Part shown: piece after piece, positions 1 through 24,200 of the stretch
Layout: each line of letters starts with the position of its first letter
Numbering within the stretch: position 1 is the first letter of the stretch
DNA from: Engraulis encrasicolus
Lineage: Eukaryota > Chordata > Actinopteri > Clupeiformes > Engraulidae
Direction of reading: 5' to 3'
Length of the DNA: 64,000 bases
Assembly: GCF_034702125.1 (NCBI RefSeq)
Contig: NC_085858.1
Span: 55,935,279 to 55,999,278 of the forward strand
Made by a program: the position numbers and the translations under genes
Notes under the pieces: model-generated
The model's database searches: none
What the model saw: the letters and a program-made list of their open reading frames with translations, nothing else
Told to the model about the DNA's origin: nothing

Positions 1-503
1 CATTCGTGTTAAATTTGCTCACTTCCAAAACAGCTGTCTCTGTTTCGTTGCTGAGTCTTTTATCCAGACAACATAGTTAGTAATCCGTGCCCACACTGTG
101 GATTGAACCTGTCCTGTCCTGTCCTGTTCTGTCAGTGCCTATTGAAAGTCTCTGTGTTATTTAACTATACTGTAGGTGTACTGTACTGTACGTATGATTC
201 ATTCACATCCAAACAGCAGCTAATAGGCCTTTACTGTACCTGCCAGACTCAGTGCTTTGTGTTCACACTGATCAACACTGGTATTTGTAGTCTACTACTG
301 TGCCCTTGTGTATTGGAACACATTGACGGGTGTCAGTTTTTAGAACTACAAGCGTACATGATTCCCTAATATCCAAACCGCCGTTTTATTTCTTGCTCTG
401 TCCATGTCCACAACTCACAATGATAAACCCTGGGATTTGTAGTCAACCAGTGTGCCGCTGTGCACTGCAACTCAATGCCGGGTGTCTGTCTGTGGAACTA
501 CAG
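1..503. other. mast1 intron (3' part)
   Basis: There is no supportable exon here. Short open frames are Cys/Leu-rich translations of repeated ctgtcctgtcctg-like sequence. It is presumed to be the intron upstream of the first visible mast1 exon. Confidence 0.5.
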
Positions 504-13368
<12,865 letters not shown>

Positions 13369-14942
13369 TCACATCGAGCCAATTCCCAGACTGCCTTTTC
13401 GTGAGGAAACGTCACCATATCTCAAGTTAGGTCAGTTAGGTTTCCTTGACTTCAAAAGGAAGACCCATATCATTTTGGGGGGCAATTTGTACCATGAGTT
13501 CAACAAGGGAAAAAAGTAGACCTAAGAAAGGTGCTTCGATAACTGTTGTCAAATGTGTGTGCACATGGTGTCATAATGTACGTATGTTCAACATCACAGG
13601 TGTACATAGGATAAATATGTATGTTTTCTTAATGCATGTTTCAGACTAAAAATAAGAATGAAAAACAAAAAACAGACCTAATGCTAGTGAACATTGTGAA
13701 CTCCCAACCATCTCTTCTTCCCCCTCCTTCTTACCCACTCCTTGTGGGATCTGCATATCTCAAAGCCAGGTGTCTGGAGCTTGTACGTAGCTCAGATCAG
13801 ATGTAAAAGTAGCATTGCCTGAGCTGTGGCCATGATGGCAGGTGGATTTTAGAAGTTTTGGATGTCTCAGACGTCTTAGTTAGATGTCATTCTTTACTCT
13901 AGAAGCCATCTGTCATAGGACACAGTGGCACATGAGTGTTAATGTAAGGCACGATGCATAACACAACCTGATGTGACAAAGTCTTATTTAATGGGTGCCA
14001 TTACTTAAGATTTAAAGATGGCTGTGAGATACAATGATTACTTTTTTGTAACTGACTGTGACTGCCGCTGAAAAGCGAGTGACTCGAAATTGCTGTATGG
14101 CTAAGTGTATGATCGCTTGTGGAAAAAAAAGTTTTAAAAAAAGGAGCTGATGCCTTGGATAATATTTAGAAGCGTCGGACTTGCACAATGGTCGCTGAAG
14201 TTGCACATCGATGAGGTTTTGAAAGTTGAAACTGCTGACTCTCAAGTTGGGTTTACGTGGTGCACACACAAGGATGGGATGTCGCGAAAACAAAACCCGG
14301 TAATCACCAAGATCGAAAAAAAACCATTAAAGCAGGGGCTGCCAATGGTCATAGCCTCCCAGGCTGTCAAATAAATTGGATATCATGTGGTGTATAGAAA
14401 GTACATTCTGTGCATGCTTTCAAATGTGAAGTCAGAAGTTTGTTGTGTGTAAATCATCTTGGTTCAGTGTGCTCAAATGACCTGGAGAAGGAGCATGGTG
14501 TCCATCCTTTTCAGTGCACTGGCTGCATATGGATCTTGACAAATGGACTTTATTGATCTCTTCCTTGCTGTATGCAAAATACATCTTTGTTCTGTGATTG
14601 TTGTCTCATAGCAACAGATGGTGTGATGTCGTGAACAACGCATTGGAAGTCCTTGTAAAAGGGGACTCAATTCAAATCATTCGTCCAACGTGTCACCTCT
14701 TAATATTTTTTCTGGATTTTTTTGTTTCATTTGTTTTGTTTGTTTTGAATCTCATCTATTCTGCAACTTATGTTCAACTTATTAGTGACAAAGAATACCA
14801 TCCACATGACGTAACACAGGGCCAAATCAGAGTTTTCTCACATAGATGTTTTGTGCCATTGTAGCAGTCTCATTCTTAAAAAGAGAAAAAAAAAAGTTAC
14901 AGACATTTGTGCGAGTACATAATACAAACGAAAAATCAAAAT

Positions 14943-14982
<40 letters not shown>

Positions 14983-14983
14983 C

Positions 14984-15021
<38 letters not shown>

Positions 15022-15056
15022 GCGTGTGCGTGTGCGTGCGTGCGTGCGTGCGTGTG
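14943..15056 (+). repeat. (TG)n array with CG variants in mast1 3'UTR
   Basis: TG dinucleotides with interspersed TGCG units. In the transcript this is a UG repeat. Confidence 0.95.
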
Positions 15057-15576
15057 TGACCAGTTTATGATGTAGTGATAGAATATTTAGCCTGTGATGT
15101 GTCATATGAAGGACTTTTCTGTCTGGGTGTCTGTTGCCTGTCTCTGTGTCTAGTTTCGTAGGCATAGATTCCTTTGCCTGAGGTATACAGTAACCTTCTT
15201 GTATTTGTTAGAGGCAGACGCTGTTAAAGAATGCACTTTATTTATGTATTTATTGATTTTTTTTTACACATTTTTGTGAAAGTATATGTATTGTATTTAT
15301 TTTTTATTTATTATCTTTCTTTGAACGGAGTTGAGAGAATATCTGTGTCACATGAACATAGAAATATCATGTTCATTGTAAGAATATTTCATATTTTGTC
15401 TTATTTATTTGTGTGCTTGTGTCTGTGTGTGTGTGTGTGTATGTGTGTGTGCATGAGTGAAGCAGAGAGTTGCTGCATACGCTTCATAAAACTTTATTAC
15501 AATTTCCATTTTCTGTATTGTTTATTTACTCAGGCAATGTTGTGAACCAATGCAAAAAATCTGAAGTGCAGTACAA

Positions 15577-15582
15577 AATAAA
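15577..15582 (+). terminator. mast1: Candidate poly(A) signal of mast1
   Basis: AATAAA about 2.2 kb after the stop codon, just before repeat-rich spacer begins. Confidence 0.5.
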
Positions 15583-15628
15583 GTTGAGAAAAGGAACGCA
15601 AGGTGTATACTTTCTGTTTTGTTCCAAG

Positions 15629-16049
15629 TAGAGATGTACAGGATCCAAGATCCAGTTCCGGATCCGGCAGGATAATAGGGTTTTTCAGACTATCCGGATC
15701 CGGCAGCATCTTAAGCAGTGGATCCGGTATCTGGCAGTTACCTAAAAATCAGGATCTGGGGCATCTCTACTTTTTACGTAGCCTAGGTTTTTCAGTCAGT
15801 CTTTCACAACCCCAATCGCTGCATGGAGTGAAAGCCCTTTGGAAGCGGTCGTTGAAGGCAGTGTGGCAGTAAGCCAATGAGTCTTAAAAATAGTTTGCGC
15901 CAACGTAATAAAAAGGGCCCACGTGTGCGAGTTGGCTATGTGTTTCAACCCTTTCGTAGGATCCGGTATCCGGTTCCGGATCCGGCAGGATCTTAAGCAG
16001 TGGATCCGGTATCCGGCAGGATCCTAAAAATCAGGATCTGGTGCATCTA
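15629..16049. mobile_element. hAT-type MITE, 421 bp
   Basis: The left end is TAGAGATGTACAGGATCC and the right end is GGATCTGGTGCATCTA. The 8-bp target duplication GTTCCAAG is perfect (15621-15628, 16050-16057). The inside is full of GGATCCGG/TCCGGATC repeats, including an internal end-like sequence near 15772. Confidence 0.92.
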
Positions 16050-16149
16050 GTTCCAAGACCATATAAATAGAGACATGGTAGTGCTCACAAAGGCCCTGAT
16101 GATGTATACAGTATGACGGTAGTTCAAATGGTGCCTGTTCAAATGGTGA

Positions 16150-16252
16150 GATGCAGAGAGGTGGAGGGCCGGTCAAAGGGGCCTGGCGGGCCGCATCCAG
16201 CCCCCGGGCCTTAGTTTGGGGACCCCTGCCCTAACCGCTCACCCATGACTGT
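16150..16252 (-). repeat. hAT end inserted in a SINE remnant
   Basis: On the minus strand CAGGGGTCCCCAAACTAAGG looks like a hAT terminal end. It abuts CAGTCATGGGTGAGCGGTTA, the head of the SINE family seen at 898, 34600 and 55577. The partner end was not found. Confidence 0.5.
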
Positions 16253-16473
16253 ACAATGTGCATGTGATAATGATCCATGTAGTTGTGCTGAACCGTCCAG
16301 TTTATTTTGAAGCATGAATGAGCAGTTTGGGGAAACATGACGTTTTGAGAGTTATTTGAAATGTTGTGTGCAGAACTGTAGGACACAGTAGGACACAAAC
16401 TGCAAGACACAGCTGACAGGCTGGGCTTACACAATAGAGACAGGGAGCAATGCATTGTATGTAGGCAGCACAC

Positions 16474-16830
<357 letters not shown>

Positions 16831-17039
16831 TGCAGGCCCACAAACAAAATGATTGGCCACATCCCAACAAATATCAACCAAACCAAAAACTAACTGGACA
16901 TGATAACTCATCAGAGGCGGAAGATGAAACAGATGAGTGGTGAAATGTCAAACTAAAGAAAATAGCATTGCTTACCATTTAACCTTTTTAACCAACATGA
17001 CCTGGATCAAAGAGAATCTTTTAGTCTTTTTTTTTTCTT

Positions 17040-17495
17040 ACAGCTGCCAGCTTCTGATGGAATGTATTCATGTTCTTTGTTCCAAATCGAGCTGTCAGCA
17101 CCACACACTCAACATCAACATCAAGTTGGCAATGGTTCTAAGTAAGTGTAATACCAAAGGGAGCAGTGGTTTGTCCACATTTTTCTGAATTGTTTTATAA
17201 AACAGGTTCCGATGTATAGCAACCAAAAGCACACACACATTCAGGACATCACTGATGCTCTGGTGTGACAGGATTTTATTTTATTTTTTTAATCTGGTAA
17301 GAAAAGCATATTTAACTATCGAGTAGTGCATATACTGGCAGAGCATGTTAAGTTGTCCTGTAAAATTGTACAAATTGGTGCCTTGGCTGCTTTTCTAATC
17401 ACACTCACTAACACATGCACACACACACACACATAGTGTACGCATTCACACACACTCTCTCTCTCACACGCACGCACGCACGCACACGCACACGC

Positions 17496-17529
<34 letters not shown>

Positions 17530-17703
17530 TTATTAGGCTACTCACTGAAATGAAAATGAAACTGAAGATAAAAATGTCTGCGAGAAGTTTTCATGGAACA
17601 AAGAACATGAATTCATTCCACCAGAGGCTCAACACAACCGTGACACCAAAGGGAGGTTTGTCTACATTCTTCTAAAATCTTCAGTAAAACAGAAATGCAA
17701 CAA

Positions 17704-17792
<89 letters not shown>

Positions 17793-17937
17793 TACACACT
17801 TGCGCACACACAGGACATCGCTGGCATTGATGTGAAAGGCTTCCTTTACAGTACTGCGTATATATACAGGCAGTGCCTCTCACACTGTGCTCAGTTTGAT
17901 AGTCTATCAATCAAAGAGAGCCACAAGGTTGACAAGG
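17040..17937 (+). repeat. Duplicated segment with (CA)n, units 1 and 2
   Basis: A segment containing gttttcatggaacaaagaac, cacaaccgtgacaccaaag and a (CA)n array, then cagtttgatagtc and gagccacaaggttgacaag, occupies 17573-17937. A diverged inverted/partial copy lies at 17050-17250, and a closely related copy at 41132-41543. (CA)n arrays are at 17408-17528 and 17705-17792. Confidence 0.8.
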
Positions 17938-18029
17938 TATGATTGTTGATTTCCTGTCTGTGCATATCATAGTCATAATATCATATCATAGTCTGGAGGC
18001 TACTGTTTAGATGGCCTATTGGTCTAGTG

Positions 18030-18355
18030 CACTGGTTCCCAACCTTTTTTTTCAAGGACCCATATTTTTACCATTGTAAGCTATGGTGACCCAATCGCGC
18101 GAGCGGCCGCACGAGAGGGAGTCACATGATACTTATTAATTATCATTTTATTCCTGAATTTGTCTTCTGTCAGATATAGAATAACTGTTTAATGTATCAC
18201 TTACCTTGTGTTGCTTCTATGCGTATATTAGTTTAAATGCTTTGTCATTTATTCAACATGGGCTATATATGGTATTAAAATTAAAGCCCCTTAAACTCAA
18301 GAGGGCTTCGTGACCCATTGTGGATCTTTGGCGACCCATAGGTTGGGAACCACTG
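18030..18355. mobile_element. hAT-type MITE, 326 bp
   Basis: The left TIR is CACTGGTTCCCAACC and the right is GGTTGGGAACCACTG. The 8-bp target duplication is GTCTAGTG / GTCTAGTT (18022-18029, 18356-18363; 7 of 8). Confidence 0.88.
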
Positions 18356-18363
18356 GTCTAGTT

Positions 18364-20248
18364 ATAGTGTAGTGGATATGGGTAGGGTAGGTTAGTGTAT
18401 ATGAAGAGCCGTTTCAAACTCAAACTAATGTAAACTTGATGTTATCTGATTTTTCCCTCCCAAATTCAAATATCAAAGCAGTTATTTTTACGAATATTAA
18501 CAGAAAAACTATTACAAAATAAATTGAATTTACAAAAAGAAAAAGGATATTGTTTTTGAAAATAACTCTTCGGGTATTTCTGTTGTATCTGAGATTTGCA
18601 AACTGATGCCTCTAATTTGATTGATTTGCAGTGAAATCACTTACGGGTGAGATGCCTGTGTTTTGGCATTGGATGTTCTTCATGCAACAATGTCTGTCAT
18701 TTGATGCTGTGAATTGTCTTGCATGCTGTTAAATGTGGCACGATTTATTGTTCACAGCTATACAAAGCTACTGTATACATTAATTGTTCAACTTCACTTT
18801 ACGTCACAACTTTGCTAGATCATTGGTTGCAATACATTTCAAGTCATTGCTATTATTATCTTTAAATGGGGCCTGTGTTGTAAAGGGTTTAAACTATTTC
18901 CAATTTTCCAAGTCTTCAATGTGAAACTTGAAACCCAAAACCTTTTTTTCTTCAAATTGTAATGTCATACTGTACAACCATTCCCTAAATATCTAAATTA
19001 AAATAAGCCTTAAAAAAATCTCAGGCCCACTTAGCTGGTTGACATTTGTATATGGAGCTGGCACTAGAATTTCCCCTTGTGTTTGTGGCCATATTGAATA
19101 TTGACCTCAGTATGTTAGACTCTGCTGACACTACCTGTAGGTGGCAAGGGCAGGGGCCGCACATGCAGTATATCCCACTTGGCACAATCATGTAAATACA
19201 GAAGCTACAAAGTTTTGTTCACGCATGAAGTCATTGAGCAATTTTCATTTCTTCTCTAAAGAAAAGAGAAATGAGGCGTGGTAGTGCAGATAGAGTAACA
19301 CAATCTCAAAGAATATGCAGGCGGTAATGGGTGTGGCCTAACAGTAAACAGAAGGTATTAAAAGAATCTTGACGGGAAGAATGTGCGATCAGGCATGAGT
19401 GTGGCATAATAATGTTCCCACGCTCAGACCAAAATAACCAATCAACCAAGCACTGCAACCAAATAATTCCTTTTTTACGGCAGGTTTATTATCCCTGCAA
19501 TTTATTTATTTAAACCTTCCTTTAACCAGGAAGTGGTCCCATCGAGGTACAATAAGTCCTGGCCAAGAAGGTGGCTGAAAAAGTTATGCTACATTAACTT
19601 GAATATACATGCTGTGTTCAATAAAAAAATAAACCATACATTTTGATTGTATAAGCAGAATGTAGCCTATTTGTGACTTTGATGAAGATCAGAACACATT
19701 TTGCCCAAATCCAAATCCAATTAATTAATTAAGAATTTGAATATAGGCTCTTTTTTTCTTGCAACTGTAAGACGTGGTAAATAAGAGATGGTATCCTGTA
19801 TCCATGTGGGCTATTCTCTTTCATTACATTCAGTACTGTGCAGCTTTATTCCATTTCTCAAAATATTAGATCACAATATATTTTGTAATAGTGGCAAGAG
19901 TCATGTAAGAGTAGTATTTCCAGTTCTACTGTCAGGTTGGAATAGCATAAAAAGTATTGCAGTTATTTGAGTGAAAGCAATAACATGATATGTATGGCAC
20001 CTTTCCACAGTTCATTTGAAAACAGTGAATCCAGGTGCAGAGAAATCCATAGAACATGGAAAATTCATGTTCATTGTGTCTTCTCATGCTCACATTCGGT
20101 AAGATTTCTTCTGAAAGCCCCCCCAATGCATACAATGTAATGGGGACCCACACACAAAGATTGTCCAAAATTAAAGGTTCTTCAAAGAACCTGTAGAAGT
20201 CATTGTGGTCTGAGGGGCCCCAAGGATTAGTAAAGCATAGATGCAAAT
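18364..20248. other. Intergenic spacer, no gene
   Basis: AT-rich, no supportable exon. A short dispersed-repeat fragment lies at about 19497-19575 (ttatttaaaccttcctttaa, then ccaggaagtggtccc). The 5' exons of the NIDO-ZP gene could lie here or at 20.5-21.1 kb, but I could not pick one. Confidence 0.45.
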
Positions 20249-20490
20249 CAGGGCCAGTTCTAGTCAATCTGGTGCCCTAGGCAAACAACCCCTTTCCTTT
20301 TCATGCATTTAGAAACTGGCAACTGTAAACACAGCATTCTACATCTGATTGAATATAGCTGATCAAATACCTAGCCTATGAATAATCATTGTGAATGTTT
20401 AATTGTAATGTTTTATTTCACTTGTGTGCCCCTGACAAATTTGATGCCCTAGGCAACCGCTTTGTCTGCTTATGCCAAGCGCCAGCCCTG
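20249..20490. mobile_element. Possible hAT-type MITE, 242 bp
   Basis: The ends CAGGGCCAGTTCTAG and GGCGCCAGCCCTG-like form an imperfect TIR of about ten bases. The inner repeat tgccctaggcaa occurs twice. I see no matching 8-bp target duplication, so this is weaker than the others. Confidence 0.4.
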
Positions 20491-21152
20491 ATAGAGAAGG
20501 CATGGTGGGAGTGGCATGGGGCACACCTTCGAAGTGTGAAGGGAAAGGGTGTGCCTCCTGAATGTGATGGCAGTGGTGATCATGCCAATGAGCCTGGCTC
20601 TTTAGGGTCATGTTCATACCGTAGCACCCAGTTGTTACCCTGGGGAGCAGGTCTTTAAGGCAAGGCGGTGTGATGGTGGATGCACTGTGATCATCCCATT
20701 TAGCCTGGTGCTTTGGAGAAGTGGTCACATCTATTTGTTACCCTGGAGACCAGGGTTTGGCAATACTCCTCCCTTTCGCTACAGTAATACACACCTTAGC
20801 GGCTATAATAGGCTATAATAAACTTGAACTTGAACTTGATAAAGAAGATGTGTCTTGGCGAGCATTATGATTATGTGTGTAATGGTGTGCATATCACATG
20901 TGTCATGTGTAACGTGTCATGTGTCATATCATGTCTGCTAATGTGTTACATAATTATGATTAATGTCTTGTTTCTCCAACAGGTGTGTGCACCAATGCCC
21001 GGGGTAGGCCCCTCCTTTTCCTATTCCCCTATTACCTATCTGCAATGACATTTCATCACACACCTGGATGGCAACCTCATACAGCACACTTGGAGAAACA
21101 TTTTTTACTTTGGATTTTGATTTAACTGGTGTACCCGTTTTCTCTCCATTAG
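20491..21152. other. Spacer or 5' intron of the NIDO-ZP gene
   Basis: No convincing signal-peptide exon is seen. A Cys-rich open frame at 20824-21048 has no homology I recognise. A strong acceptor (tttctctccattag) ends at 21152. Confidence 0.4.
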
Positions 21153-21268
21153 ATGCATTTTATCCATTTGGTTCATCTGCAGGGGATACTTTTATGCCTG
21201 ACGTATACCACAAGATAGTCCTGTCACAGCCACTCACTTACTTCAATCACACGGTCCAGACAATTTAT
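21153..21268 (+). CDS. NIDO-ZP gene exon (start of NIDO)
   Basis: It encodes DAFYPFGSSAGDTFMP through YFNHTVQTIY. The acceptor cuts a codon in phase 1, so an upstream coding exon must exist. The donor is TAT before GTAAGC. Confidence 0.75.
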
Positions 21269-24200
21269 GTAAGCATTGTTAAATATTCACCTGTGCATGT
21301 TCCAGACACATTATCAATGATGCTTATACATTACAGCAAGCCTTGCCAACTATGTTTTGTTGTTTTTCAGGTCGTAGAATATGGTTACCTTAACTTACGT
21401 TCCCCCAATCATTGGTATAATATCGCACCATTTGCCATAGACACTGAGAGAGCAAATGTTTCCTATCAGGAGTACACCACAGGCGATATTCTTCACACTG
21501 CAACTCAAGACATCAACTCCTACTTCCCCGACGTGAACTTCACTGCAACCTGGGTCTTTGTGGCCACTTGGGACAGACTGCAGTATTATAACACAAATGG
21601 TGTAAGTTAGCAACTCTAAAAAGCTGTGAAAAAAGACAAATTCCATACAGTATGTAAGAGTCAGTGTACTACTCATTGTACATGTGAGAGATGGTATACT
21701 ACACCTACAATAATGCCGTTTTAAAGCCAATTGAATGTAATTCACTGCAACTGACCCAGGTGAAAAACCCATATACTTAAAGTGTACTTTTTTTGACCGT
21801 ACTTAGTACAAAGTGTACTATTTTCGGCGATTTAAAGTGCGCTTCATTGCACTATTAGTGCGCTGAAGCACTACTAAAGCAGTACTTCAGCACACTTGCA
21901 GCACACTCAGGATGCTAAATTGGCACCGCTTTTGGACAACTTAAAGTGCACTACAAGCATACTTTTGAAAATATGCTCCAAACACGCTTTTCATGCATTC
22001 GTATGGCATTAAGAGTGTGCTTGAGTACACTTCTATAACATTTTATTGTTACTAGAAGTTCAATAAAAGTATATTAACTTCATGCTTCTTTGGACTACAT
22101 TGGAGCATTTTAAGTCTGTAAAAAGTATATCATATTAAGTATTGTAAATATATAACAGGTACTTGAAGTATATTTACAGTACACTCCCAAGTACATGAAA
22201 TAATATTAATGTAATACTACAATCCATGCTGGTCCTCAGAGCCTGTACATTACACACAGCCACATGTCACAGTAGTGATACAGTATGCATGCCTAGCACA
22301 ATTGACATTCACAATCATTGCATTGTTACAGAGATTTCAGATACACATTTCACGTTATTTCATCCTTGTTCCACCTTCCTACAGTTGACCACTTGAATTG
22401 ATCACTAATGGAGACACCCTATTAATTGTGTGAACAACTAGTTCCAACTTACCTCCCACCATGATATCATGGGAAGTGTGAGCCTATATATACCAGAACA
22501 TATACGTGACCATCATAATGACGGTGGGAACATGGTCATTTTTTTGTCTACCACTTTAATTTTTTTAAATTCCTACAATAAACACAGAATATAACATTGA
22601 GTAATATTTTCATGCAAACCAAAAATATTCCTTCAGGATAAATGGCTTTCTGTTTGAGAAATTTAGCTCCAAGAAGTGCATTGCATGATGGGACATGTGT
22701 GATGGTGCATTATGGGTAAATGCACTTTGTGTAAGCACACTTTGAAGATATTTGGGTGAAGTACAATCATGGTGCACTTAAAAAAAAGTGTACTTGCAAT
22801 ATGTTAAAGCGATTTACTTTAAAGCGCACTATAGAAAATCACACTTGGAAGACATTTGGGTGAAGTGTAATCATATTGCACTTTAAAAAAGTACAATTGC
22901 AATATGCTATTAAAAAATACACTTTTAGTAAGTTCACTATTAGAACACTATTAGTATATTCCTCTAAATACACTTTAGCCAAACATCTTCCAAGTCCACT
23001 TGAAGTATGGTTCGCTAAGTGTACTTTCTTTGAGAGCAATGTAATGAAATCTAATTTAAAATGCACTTCAAGTAAGCACATTGTAAACACACAAAAGTAC
23101 AAGTGCACTTTTAACATGCTAAACACACTTCAGTCATGCTTTTATTGTACTAAATTGAACCACTTTTTCACCTGGGGACCCTTCCTGTGCAGTTGAACTT
23201 GTGACTGTCCCTACACACAGTGAATGACAAAAGACCAACAAAGGTTGGTGTCTGCGCCTGAACTTAACACACTAGGCGCATACGACTTTGTTGCGAGCGT
23301 CGATGTTGCGAAAGGCACGTGAGCGAGAACTTGTTGTCACGATGTGGGTGTTATTAAATACAGCGCATTTACAGTCGGCCACAAATATGAAAGAGACTAT
23401 GAGCTCGCACCGGTTTGCTCTACTAACACACCACGTGTGAGGAGTGGGGGGACAGGCAGTGAGGAGGAGCTGAAGTGGGGACCTGCGCAAACTTGTGTAG
23501 AGGTGTGAGACAAGACCCATATACACACGTGAGTGAGTTGTTGACCAACCAGTTCATGGGCGCGTGACCTCGGAGGCAGTCCGCCGACGAGCGTTGAAGG
23601 GGATAAGCAACTGCAGAGGTTGCAAGATCTGACTGCAGTCGCATGCATCCCGCGATAGTTTGACACCATGTGACATGTCACCTTGTCAACGCAACATCGA
23701 CGAAATTTCGAAGTTTGACAGGAAATCTAACCGTCATGCAGCATTTTCATCCAGGGTGCGTAGTCACACCACAACGGGTCGTAGTCACACCACCACACGC
23801 AGTAGGCCTAGGCAAAACATATTCAAAAACACGTCACTAAAGGAATTTAGTCCAACGTCAACAACAAAATCCATTAATCGGATGCATTAATGTCTCCGGT
23901 CCTGTGGGGAAACAGCAGTGCTGTGCGATGCATGCGTGCTACTGTTTACATAGCAATGCTAGCTTCACCGACAGTAGCAGCCAGCTTCTCCTGTTCACTA
24001 CGGCGTCAATTTCATCATGGGGGTAATAAAAGAACAAAATGAAGAATCCAACTTATCTGGTTGCCGATTGTAATGTATTGTTCCACCACTGGGTGGCACT
24101 AGCAGTCTAGTATATATATTAGGTCTGTCTTGATTCGTGCCTCAGTTGAATAATGCTACACACAATAAAGTTGTGAACTGTGCATCCGTGGCTCATCGTG

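Larger units (their letters stand above)
13369..15600 (+). other. mast1: mast1 3'UTR
   Basis: About 2.2 kb of AT-rich sequence follows the stop. A canonical AATAAA lies at 15577-15582, and the hAT target site begins at 15621. A (TG)n/(CG)-variant array at 14943-15056 lies inside it. The boundary is inferred from the poly(A) signal only. Confidence 0.6.

Noticed and set aside
20824..21048. Signal-peptide exon for the NIDO-ZP gene (MCLGEHYDYVCN...)
   Set aside because: No clear signal sequence or donor in the right phase before 21152.
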